Shown here: positions 1 through 4,780 of the stretch, piece after piece
How the letters are laid out: every line of letters begins with the position of its first letter
Position numbering within the stretch: position 1 is the first letter of the stretch
From: an uncultured Chloroflexota bacterium
Lineage (GTDB): Bacteria; Chloroflexota; Dehalococcoidia; UBA3495
NCBI GenBank assembly: GCA_913020235.1
Contig: CAJWBT010000051.1
Location: 1 to 10,441, forward strand
Direction of reading: 5' to 3'
DNA: 10,441 bases
The notes under the pieces: generated by a model
Seen by the model: the letters and a program-made list of their open reading frames with translations, nothing else
The model's database searches: none
Told to the model about the DNA's origin: nothing
Made by a program: the position numbers and the translations under genes

Positions 1-160
1 CCTGGATGATGTTGGCCATGGTGAAGGTCTTGCCGCTGCCGGTGACGCCCAGCATAGTCTGCTGGTTGATGCCTTCCAGCACCCCGGCGGCCAGCCGGGC
101 CACCGCCGGAGGCTGGTCACCCGTCATCTTGAAATCCGATTCCAGCTTGAATTCAGGCAT
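1..160 (-). CDS. uvrB: UvrABC excinuclease subunit B, N-terminal fragment cut by window edge
   Basis: The first 53 codons of uvrB are visible; the rest lies beyond the left edge. UvrB is the damage-verifying helicase-like ATPase of cytoplasmic nucleotide excision repair. It is loaded by UvrA and recruits the UvrC nuclease. The protein begins [17 protein letters not shown], which is the family's N-terminal (F.L.SD..P.GDQP) block. Residues 38-45 are the Walker A loop GVTGSGKT, followed by FTMAN, all at the positions expected for UvrB. The ATG at 158-160 is chosen because the match starts directly there; an AGGAG lies about 12 nt upstream. It is the leftmost gene of a leftward series after ruvA, separated by 228 bp that contain its own promoter candidate. 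Identity is near certain; completeness cannot be judged. Confidence 0.96.
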   Translation of the reverse strand, partial: MPEFKLESDFKMTGDQPPAVARLAAGVLEGINQQTMLGVTGSGKTFTMANIIQ

Positions 161-228
161 TCTTGACCTTTGCTCCTGTCCGTCAGCGGACCGGGGGGAG
201 CGGCCGACATGTTGCCCCCCTCTTATGA

Positions 229-257
229 ATTATAACCAAGACTGAAGCCGCTTTCAC
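229..257 (-). promoter_or_regulatory. Candidate uvrB promoter
   Basis: The leftward strand carries a perfect -10 TATAAT (229-234). At 17 nt the -35 position reads GTGAAA (252-257), a poor hexamer. Transcription would start near 222, giving a leader of about 62 nt. The leader contains a six-pair G/C stem (193-198 with 215-220). The promoter sits in the gap after ruvA, so uvrB probably has at least partly independent transcription. No LexA-type operator was recognised. Confidence 0.5.
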
Positions 258-388
258 CATGGCCTTGAGCGGAGGTTCCCGGGAAGAACTTCATCCACGG
301 GGCAGCGGATTGTCGACCTCGCCAAACTCATCTACGGTAGGGGGGAACAAAGGGAAAGCGTCACCTGGCGCATTTCGTTGCCTGATGC

Positions 389-973
389 CTACCCGCTTCC
401 CCCGAACTGCTGCAGGGCTAGCCGGACCCGGTCCTCCAGGGTCAGATCAGGGGTCCGATCCGTGTTGCCTACCGCCTGCCGAGCCTCGTTAGGGGAGTAG
501 CCGAGGGCCGTCAGCGCCGCGATGACATCGGTGTCGTCAGCGGCGGTCAACGGTGCGATGCCAACTTCACCCGCCTCCAGCTTTCCCCTCAACTCCAGGA
601 CTATGCGGCCGGCGGTGCGGCGGCCCACCCCGGGAGCTGAAACCAGGGCTGTGACGTCGCCCGTGGCGATGGCCTCGTGCAGACGCGGCGCGCCCAGTCC
701 CGAGAGCAGGGCCAGGGCAAGCCGGGGTCCGACCCCGGACACGCCGGTGAGCATCAAGAACAGCGCCAGGGACGCCGGATTGGGAAAGCCGTACAACACC
801 GGCTGTTCATCGCGCAACCGAAGGTGGGTATGCAGGTGGGCTTGTCCTCCGATGGGCCCCAGCTCCCCGATGGCGGCAGCCGGCACTGAGACCTGCAATG
901 TAACCCCGCCCATCTGAAGATGCACCCAGTCGGGACCAACGGCTTCAAGGACACCGCGAACGCTTATGATCAA
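389..973 (-). CDS. ruvA: Holliday junction branch migration protein RuvA
   Basis: RuvA binds the four-way junction as a tetramer and positions RuvB hexamers for branch migration and RuvC for cleavage. The 194-residue product has the usual length. The N-terminal OB-fold starts MIISVRGVLEAVG. Two helix-hairpin-helix motifs follow: LTGVSGVGPRLALALL (about 75-90) and SAPGVGRRTAGRIVLELRGKL (about 112-132). A three-helix C-terminal domain (about 145-194, ALTALGYSPNEARQAV) would bind RuvB. The start is TTG at 971-973, chosen because it gives the canonical N-terminus, with GGAG placed 9 nt upstream inside the ruvC 3' end. It begins 3 nt after the ruvC stop, so the two are surely co-transcribed and probably translationally coupled. 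ruvB is not next door; uvrB follows instead. Confidence 0.96.
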   Translation of the reverse strand: MIISVRGVLEAVGPDWVHLQMGGVTLQVSVPAAAIGELGPIGGQAHLHTHLRLRDEQPVLYGFPNPASLALFLMLTGVSGVGPRLALALLSGLGAPRLHEAIATGDVTALVSAPGVGRRTAGRIVLELRGKLEAGEVGIAPLTAADDTDVIAALTALGYSPNEARQAVGNTDRTPDLTLEDRVRLALQQFGGSG

Positions 974-976
974 CTG

Positions 977-1498
977 CTATCTCTCCGACCCTGGGGCTAT
1001 CGCCCGTCCCAGGGCTGCGGTAGCCTGAGCTTGTATCAGGTGGCACAGGCTCACGGAAAGCGCGTCCGCGGCGTCGGGTTCAGGCGTTTCAGCCAGCCCC
1101 AGGGTAGCAACGATGGTCTGGCGCATCTGCTCCTTGGAGGCGGCGCCATAATCCGTGACACAGAGCTTTACCTGGGCGGGACTGTAATGGAACACCGGGA
1201 CCCCTTGTCCGGCAGCGCCGATGAGCACGACAGCCTGAGCCTGTCCGACGGCGATGGCCGGGCCCACGAAACGCCGCTCACCTTTTCCGACGAACGGGTC
1301 CTCGACCGCGATGGCGGCCGGGCGGAGGACGCTGATCAGGTTCAACACGTGGGTGTAGAGCTGGTAGAGGCGGTCTTCCAGGGGCATCGACTTCGGTAGG
1401 GCTACAACACCGAAGTCCTCGGCCGACGGTTGGGGGTCCGCTTCCACCAAGCCGTACCCCATCCGGAGGGTACCGGGGTCAATGCCAAGTACGCGCAT
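977..1498 (-). CDS. ruvC: Crossover junction endodeoxyribonuclease RuvC
   Basis: RuvC is the dimeric, Mg2+-dependent resolvase that nicks Holliday junctions held by RuvA-RuvB. The 173-residue protein starts MRVLGIDPGTLRMGYG, and all four acidic catalytic positions are visible: D7 in GIDPG, E66 in AVEDPF, and D142 and D145 in PDAADALSVS. The segment after E66 reads VEDPFVGKGERR rather than the common E-x-V-F-x-A-K-N, so this loop is diverged, but the RNase H-like core is intact. The ATG at 1496-1498 gives the exact family N-terminus; only a weak ribosome site precedes it. It lies 149 bp after yebC, an order (yebC-ruvC-ruvA) shared with many bacteria, and is followed by ruvA after 3 nt. Confidence 0.96.
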   Translation of the reverse strand: MRVLGIDPGTLRMGYGLVEADPQPSAEDFGVVALPKSMPLEDRLYQLYTHVLNLISVLRPAAIAVEDPFVGKGERRFVGPAIAVGQAQAVVLIGAAGQGVPVFHYSPAQVKLCVTDYGAASKEQMRQTIVATLGLAETPEPDAADALSVSLCHLIQAQATAALGRAIAPGSER

Positions 1499-1647
1499 CG
1501 CCTACATCTCGGCAGACGGAGTCTGGACGGCTGGTCCTCCAAACGTCTCGCAACTGGTCCCCATTCGCCTGGAAAGCGTCGAGGTCCCCGAAGGGCCTTG
1601 AGGCCGGTTGGTGGAAAAGGGCATCGACGACTGTCCGGGACTGGACA

Positions 1648-2415
1648 CTATATCGCTTCCTGATACTTTTCAAGTACCTCGGGCGTGAAGTCGGCGTTGG
1701 TGTAGGCTTTCAGCACATCGTCCAGGTCCTCCAAGGTGTCCAGCAGCTTCAGCGTCTGCTCAGCCTCGTGGTCTCCCAGGGCAATGGTGGTTTTAGGGAC
1801 CAGGGAGATTTCCGCCGACTGGGCGGTGATGCCCTCGGACTCCATTGCTTGTCGGACCTGAAAAAGCTGGTCGGGGGCAGTGAAGACCTCCAACAACTCG
1901 TCCTCCAGTTTCACGTCGTCGGCTCCGGCATCGATGGCAAGAAGAGTCACTTCCTCTCCTCGAGCGGCATCCGCCATCTCCACGGTTATCAGCCCCTTGG
2001 CCTCGAAGTTCCAGGCCACGCAGCCGCTTTCCCCCAAATTGCCACCTCCGCGGCTGAAGGCAGACCGGATATCCGCCGCGGTGCGATTGCGATTGGTGGT
2101 CACGGCCTGGAGCAAGATGGCGCCGCCTCCGGGACCGTACCCCTCGTAGACCACCTCTTCCAAGCTCTCGACCGCTTCGCCACCTTCACCAGTAGCCCGC
2201 TTTATTGCCCGGGTGATGTTGTCGTTCGGCATGTTGCTGCCCTTGGCCTTCTCGATGGCCAGACGGAGCCGGAAATTCATGTCCGGATCGCCTCCACCTC
2301 CGGTCCGGACCGCCAGGGCGATGTTGCGGCTAATCTTGGTGAAGGCCGCTCCGCGTTTGACGTCGGCCACGCCCTTCTGATGTTTTATGGTTGACCATTT
2401 AGAGTGCCCAGACAT
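1648..2415 (-). CDS. yebC: YebC/PmpR (TACO1) family protein
   Basis: Members of this family have been described as DNA-binding regulators and, more recently, as ribosome-associated factors that help at difficult (for example proline-rich) sequences; which role applies here cannot be read from sequence. The 255-residue product carries the diagnostic start MSGHSKWSTIKHQKG, the FTKISRNI block, NDNITRAIKRATG (domain 1) and a closing LDTLEDLDDVLKAYTNADF (domain 3). The ATG at 2413-2415 is preferred over a GTG at 2424 because AGGAGG (2424-2429) with an 8-nt spacer precedes the ATG, while the GTG overlaps that ribosome site itself. It has its own promoter and a leader of about 170 nt, and stands ahead of ruvC-ruvA. 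Confidence 0.95.
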   Translation of the reverse strand: MSGHSKWSTIKHQKGVADVKRGAAFTKISRNIALAVRTGGGGDPDMNFRLRLAIEKAKGSNMPNDNITRAIKRATGEGGEAVESLEEVVYEGYGPGGGAILLQAVTTNRNRTAADIRSAFSRGGGNLGESGCVAWNFEAKGLITVEMADAARGEEVTLLAIDAGADDVKLEDELLEVFTAPDQLFQVRQAMESEGITAQSAEISLVPKTTIALGDHEAEQTLKLLDTLEDLDDVLKAYTNADFTPEVLEKYQEAI

Positions 2416-2589
2416 CTCGGACACCTCCTAAGATTGGCGGGGAGGCTTCGGACCAGCGTGGTGATACCGGCCGGCCAGACCCAAAGTCAGCCGGGCCCCT
2501 CATCCACATCTAGCGCAGGCGGCGGACCCGGTATCCGGGACAGAACGGGCCGCAAACCAGAGCTGGAGAACCGGACTTCCTCTGGTGCG

Positions 2590-2618
2590 ATTTTAGCACC
2601 GGCGGAATACCCGGTCAA
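2590..2618 (-). promoter_or_regulatory. Promoter for yebC (yebC-ruvC-ruvA unit)
   Basis: Leftward strand: -35 TTGACC (2613-2618), a spacer of 17 nt and -10 TAAAAT (2590-2595), a good sigma-70-type match. Its -35 lies only 6 nt beyond the rimM stop, so the yebC unit starts right where the rimM gene ends. The predicted start near 2583 leaves about 168 nt of leader before the yebC ATG. That leader contains small stems, CCAGAG/CTCTGG around a 16-nt loop and CCCGG-TAT-CCGGG. Confidence 0.72.
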
Positions 2619-2623
2619 AGAGG

Positions 2624-3151
2624 CTACCGGAGGCCGTCAAACAACCGGACCACCATGATCCCCTCGTCTAATTGGACCTTCCGAATAACGTCGACCAGCG
2701 CCGGTATCAGCAGCTGGCCGGCCTCGCCGGAGACGATGTACACGTCGTTGCTCCCAGTCTCCAGAATCTCGGAGACCCGGCCCAGGTCTTCGCCCTCCTC
2801 CGTTAGCACCCGCAATCCCAGAAGCTGGAAGTGGAAATACTCTCCTTCGGGTGGGGAAGGGACCGACGCCAAAGGGACGGTCAGAAGTTCGCCAACCAAC
2901 CGACGGGCGTCATCCGAAGAGTCGATGCCTTGAAACTTGAGAATGACCTGAGCGGAGGGAGTACGGGCGGAGGAGGTTATTGAGTAGGCTTCGTCGCGGA
3001 TGTACAGGTTTTGCCCAACATCGAACCGGTGGGGAACATCGCTCAAGACCTTCGCTCTCACGCCCCCCTGCAGCCCATGGACGCCAAGAACCTGGCCGAC
3101 TGCTACGGGTTCACCACCGTCCCGCTCGGACTCCGCCCCGATGTATCCCAA
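2624..3151 (-). CDS. rimM: Ribosome maturation factor RimM
   Basis: RimM binds ribosomal protein uS19 and helps mature the 30S head and process 16S rRNA. The 175-residue protein has the N-terminal barrel motif VGQVLGVHGLQGGVRAKVL (about 18-36) and a C-terminal PRC-barrel beginning EYFHFQLLGLRVLTEEGE. It ends with the family-typical block LLIPALVDVIRKVQLDEG. The start must be TTG (3149-3151): an in-frame TGA lies at 3155-3157 and no ATG or GTG is available before the conserved region. There is only a weak TGAGG upstream, so initiation may rely on coupling to khpA, whose stop is 41 nt before. The usual downstream partners trmD and rplS are absent; yebC on its own promoter follows. Confidence 0.95.
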   Translation of the reverse strand: MGYIGAESERDGGEPVAVGQVLGVHGLQGGVRAKVLSDVPHRFDVGQNLYIRDEAYSITSSARTPSAQVILKFQGIDSSDDARRLVGELLTVPLASVPSPPEGEYFHFQLLGLRVLTEEGEDLGRVSEILETGSNDVYIVSGEAGQLLIPALVDVIRKVQLDEGIMVVRLFDGLR

Positions 3152-3192
3152 ATATCAGGCCTCAGGCCAAAAGATTCCCAACAGGGAGGGCT

Positions 3193-3420
3193 CTAGACAA
3201 TCTCCAGCACCGCGTGAGAGCCGTCTTTCACCGCCGCCACGCGCAACAAAACCCTCATGGCCTGGGCCACTCGCCCTTGCCGGCCGATAACCTTGCCCTT
3301 ATCTTCGGGCGCCACTTCCAGACGGAGTATCACCCGCCCGTCCTCCATGGTCTCGGTGACCTGTACTGCATCAGGGTCGCTCGCCAGCGAACGGGCGATG
3401 TACTCAATCAGCTCTTTCAT
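3193..3420 (-). CDS. khpA: KH-domain RNA-binding protein KhpA
   Basis: KhpA is a small single-KH-domain protein that binds RNA and in Gram-positive bacteria partners with KhpB/Jag in control of cell elongation and division. The 75-residue product has the family length. The core reads KGKVIGRQGRVAQAMR, with the GxxG loop as G46-R47-Q48-G49, and the N-terminal helix MKELIEYIARSL is typical. Its ATG (3418-3420) overlaps the rpsP stop as ATGA, so translation is coupled to rpsP. The rpsP-khpA-rimM order is the conserved bacterial arrangement. Function in this organism is inferred from the family. Confidence 0.94.
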   Translation of the reverse strand: MKELIEYIARSLASDPDAVQVTETMEDGRVILRLEVAPEDKGKVIGRQGRVAQAMRVLLRVAAVKDGSHAVLEIV

Positions 3421-4118
3421 GTTGTTGAAGCCTCGTCAGGCGTTTCCTCCGCCGGGGTGTCATCGGCGGGGGCTTCATCGGCGGACGCCTCGTCAGCAGG
3501 CGCTTCGTCTACGGGCGTTTCATCAACGGGCGTTTCATCAACGGGCGCTTCGTCGACTGGGGCTTCATCAACGGGCGCTTCGTCGACTGGGGCCTCATCA
3601 ACGGGCGCTTCGTCGACTGGGGCCTCATCAACCGGCGCTTCGTCGACTGAGGCTTCATCAACGGGCGCTTCGTCGACTGAGGCTTCATCAACGGGCGCTT
3701 CGTCGACTGGGGCTTCATCAACGGGCGCTTCGTCGACCGGGGTTTCATCGACAGGCGCTTCCTCCGCAACTTTTTCTACTTTCTTCCGGGCGGCCCGTCC
3801 CACACTTGCGCCGTTGGTCGCCTCCTGGGCGGTCCCGGTCTCAAGGGTTTGGACGACAGATTGCTGTTGGGGAATCCGCTCGAGAATCCCCGCCTTGTCC
3901 AGGATGCGCCTCACCGCATCGGATGGCTGGGCTCCTCGGCTCAGCCACTGGGCAGCCCGGTCTCCCTTGAGGGCAATAGCCGGAGGATCAACCATTGGGT
4001 CATAGTTGCCAATCCATTCCAAATAGGCGCCGTCGCGAGGTGCGGTGGCGTCAGCCACTACGATCCTGTATGACGGTTTCCCCTTCTTCCCCACCCTTCT
4101 AAGTCGAATTCGTAACAT
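3417..4118 (-). CDS. rpsP: Ribosomal protein bS16 with long acidic pentapeptide-repeat tail
   Basis: bS16 is a 30S assembly protein binding 16S rRNA near the body/platform. Residues 1-80 are a normal S16 domain: MLRIRLRRVGKKGKPSYRIVV, RDGAYLEWIGNYDP, and QPSDAVRRILDKAGIL. The usual protein is about 80-90 residues, but this one has 233. A linker (about 81-120, with a basic patch GRAARKKVEK) leads to 17 pentapeptides of the type [AT][PS]VDE (121-205) and four degenerate ones (206-225, PADE-like) before ending at 233. The tail is almost pure A/P/V/D/E, strongly negative and probably disordered. GGAG lies 5 nt before the ATG. The stop overlaps khpA by 4 bp. The S16 identity is certain; the role of the tail is unknown. 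Confidence 0.96.
   Translation of the reverse strand: MLRIRLRRVGKKGKPSYRIVVADATAPRDGAYLEWIGNYDPMVDPPAIALKGDRAAQWLSRGAQPSDAVRRILDKAGILERIPQQQSVVQTLETGTAQEATNGASVGRAARKKVEKVAEEAPVDETPVDEAPVDEAPVDEAPVDEASVDEAPVDEASVDEAPVDEAPVDEAPVDEAPVDEAPVDEAPVDEAPVDETPVDETPVDEAPADEASADEAPADDTPAEETPDEASTT
3504..3758 (-). repeat. In-frame tandem repeat, 15-bp units in 30-bp pairs, inside rpsP
   Basis: Seventeen 15-bp units encode [AT][PS]VDE. Seven consecutive 30-bp blocks at 3541-3750 are almost identical: two neighbouring units use different synonymous codons, and the pair is what has been copied. Differences are mostly single transitions. Four further degenerate units continue to 3444. Copy number is expected to be variable by slippage or recombination, and because the unit is a multiple of 3 any change keeps the frame and the khpA overlap. 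Confidence 0.95.
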
Positions 4119-4160
4119 GCAATCTCCGGTATGTCGTATGCTGGCAACTACGCCATGAAA

Positions 4161-4189
4161 ATTCTAAGCCGAGGGTGTGCCGTTGTCAA
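4161..4189 (-). promoter_or_regulatory. Promoter for rpsP-khpA-rimM
   Basis: Leftward strand: -35 TTGACA (4184-4189, perfect), spacer 17 nt, -10 TAGAAT (4161-4166). Predicted start near 4154 gives a 35-nt leader with GGAG before the rpsP ATG at 4118. It lies just downstream of an intrinsic terminator (4218-4247), so rpsP is insulated from the unit above it. Confidence 0.82.
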
Positions 4190-4217
4190 TCTCTGCGACG
4201 CGCCCCCACCGGCCACC

Positions 4218-4247
4218 AAACGAACGAAAACCCCGGCCAAGCCGGGG
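4218..4247 (-). terminator. Rho-independent terminator of the small unit upstream of rpsP
   Basis: Leftward strand: CCCCGGC-TTG-GCCGGGG, a perfect 7-pair stem with a 3-nt loop (4231-4247), followed immediately by TTTTCGTTCGTTT (4218-4230). The U-rich side lies only to the left, so it acts on leftward transcripts. It lies 8 nt after a TGA (4256-4258) and about 60 nt before the predicted rpsP start point. Confidence 0.85.
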
Positions 4248-4255
4248 TGGCGTTT

Positions 4256-4477
4256 TCAGAGCGTATCTTTTCTGCCCTTGCCGGGTCTGGGTGAAACCTT
4301 TGGCGCCGCCAGTTGTAAATTGGGATCGGGCCCAGCCAATCCGTCGATGGGTTCGCCCTTGGCAATTCCGATTCCGTAGGGGCGATGGTAGACATTGGCC
4401 TGGGCCCGACTAACGGGTTCTCGTATGTTAAACAGAGGTGCTAGGAAACGATCACCTCGTCGCGTCCAGACAGATGC
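4256..4477 (-). pseudogene. Second open frame, possible 3' part of a frameshifted small gene
   Basis: After a TAG at 4478-4480, this frame stays open for 73 codons and stops at TGA 4256-4258, immediately before the terminator stem. It lacks any ATG or GTG and has its only TTG far in. Its translation looks protein-like (segments such as RFLAPLFNIREPVS and YHRPYGIGIAKGEPIDGL) with a basic end GKGRKDTL. It overlaps the 23-codon ORF by about 34 nt, and reading into it needs a -1 shift, which would join both into a product of about 85 residues. No canonical X-XXY-YYZ slip heptamer was seen in the overlap. A sequencing error, a decayed gene, programmed frameshifting or chance are all possible. Confidence 0.3.
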
Positions 4478-4494
4478 CTACCATCGCCCCTGCG
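4326..4494. repeat. Pair of interleaved inverted repeats sharing a central arm
   Basis: The central block 4375-4409 has its left part (core GGGGCGATGGTAG) repeated inverted at 4474-4494 (19 of 21), and its right part (ATTGGCCTGGGCCCGA) repeated inverted at 4326-4340 (one-base gap). The two central arms overlap by 2 nt. Such arms could be RNA helices or the ends of a small palindromic mobile repeat; the start GTAGGGGCGA resembles intergenic palindromes I associate with some Chloroflexota genomes, which is recollection only. Confidence 0.8.
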
Positions 4495-4512
4495 TGCTAA
4501 ACTAACTTTCAT
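4441..4512 (-). CDS. 23-codon small ORF with near-perfect ribosome binding site
   Basis: The ATG at 4510-4512 follows AAAAGGAGGTGA (4519-4530), an almost full-length complement of the 16S rRNA 3' end, with 9 nt between AGGAGG and the ATG. The peptide begins MKVSLARRGDGRHL and ends at TAG (4441-4443): 23 residues, basic at its N-terminal half, with no signal or membrane segment and no family recognised. Promoter, ribosome site and terminator make translation likely. The stop lies in the loop of the GAGGTG/CACCTC hairpin. CACCTC (4435-4440) could alternatively pair with the ribosome site itself, which would allow translational control. It may be a true small protein, a leader peptide, or the first part of a frameshifted gene (see 4256-4477). 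Confidence 0.5.
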   Translation of the reverse strand: MKVSLARRGDGRHLSGRDEVIVS

Positions 4513-4555
4513 GCACTCTCACCTCCTTTTGCAGATTCCGCTAAACGGTAGTCGC

Positions 4556-4585
4556 ATTCTAGCAATCCCCATGGCTATATGTCAA
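4556..4585 (-). promoter_or_regulatory. Strong promoter of the small unit upstream of rpsP
   Basis: Leftward strand: -35 TTGACA (4580-4585, perfect), spacer 18 nt, -10 TAGAAT (4556-4561). Predicted start near 4549, giving a leader of about 37 nt up to the ATG at 4512. It shares both hexamers with the rpsP promoter and is followed by no known gene, which is why the unit deserves attention. Confidence 0.78.
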
Positions 4586-4780
4586 GCTGGTCCGCGACCT
4601 ACCGGAAGGGAATACGCACATGCTCCCCGATTCTGCTTCAAGTTCCCCTACGTGATGAGGGGGGGCTTCGACGAAATCAGGGCCTTGTTGAACCGCTTCC
4701 ATCGACGAGAACCGTGGCTAGCCCACGGTGAGGGTTCCCCTTAACCACACTGCGGATCACCTTTTGTGCCCGGAGGGCCA
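4586..4780. other. Divergent gap between the small unit and fmt
   Basis: About 195 bp with no ORF or RNA family recognised. Two perfect small hairpins face fmt: CCCCT/AGGGG (4645-4649 with 4658-4662) and ACCGTGG-ctagc-CCACGGT (4711-4729, 7 pairs). No convincing rightward promoter was found, and the T-box consensus is absent. Confidence 0.5.

Larger units (their letters stand above)
4218..4549 (-). ncRNA. Candidate structured RNA or small-gene transcription unit, unknown family
   Basis: A stand-alone leftward unit of about 330 nt is defined by a promoter (4556-4585) and a terminator (4218-4247), with no recognisable conserved gene between. Its transcript can form: helix A, 21-nt arms 4375-4395 and 4474-4494 with 19 of 21 complementary; helix B, 4326-4340 with 4394-4409, 15 pairs and one bulge; and a small hairpin GAGGTG/CACCTC (4453-4458 with 4435-4440). 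The arms come in the order A-B-A-B, so A and B would form a pseudoknot with nearly no gap between the stems, or exclude each other. It does not show the signatures of tmRNA, 6S RNA, RNase P RNA or SRP RNA. An ORF with a strong ribosome site also lies inside, so it may be an mRNA rather than a non-coding RNA. Confidence 0.45.

Noticed and set aside
270..300. TTCCCGGGAA palindrome upstream of uvrB as a LexA box
   Set aside because: It does not match the Gram-positive GAAC-N4-GTTC or the proteobacterial CTGT-N8-ACAG form and lies upstream of the predicted promoter.
1620..1650. TGTCC/GGACA stem after yebC as a terminator
   Set aside because: Five pairs and no U-tract; read-through from yebC to ruvC is more likely.
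3504..3758. Regular repeats suggesting a CRISPR array
   Set aside because: The units are contiguous with no unique spacers and encode pentapeptides in frame.
2980..4005. Long rightward open frame (341 codons) with serine/threonine-rich repeats
   Set aside because: It is antisense to rpsP, khpA and rimM; its repeats are the mirror of the S16 tail repeats, which contain no stops in this frame. No ribosome site or family match.
4186..4395. Leftward 69-codon ORF starting ATG at 4395
   Set aside because: It reads through the terminator stem and into the rpsP promoter, and has no ribosome site before its ATG.
4705..4780. Possible T-box or riboswitch ahead of fmt
   Set aside because: A 7-pair hairpin is present but there is no T-box consensus, no terminator alternative and no clear rightward promoter.
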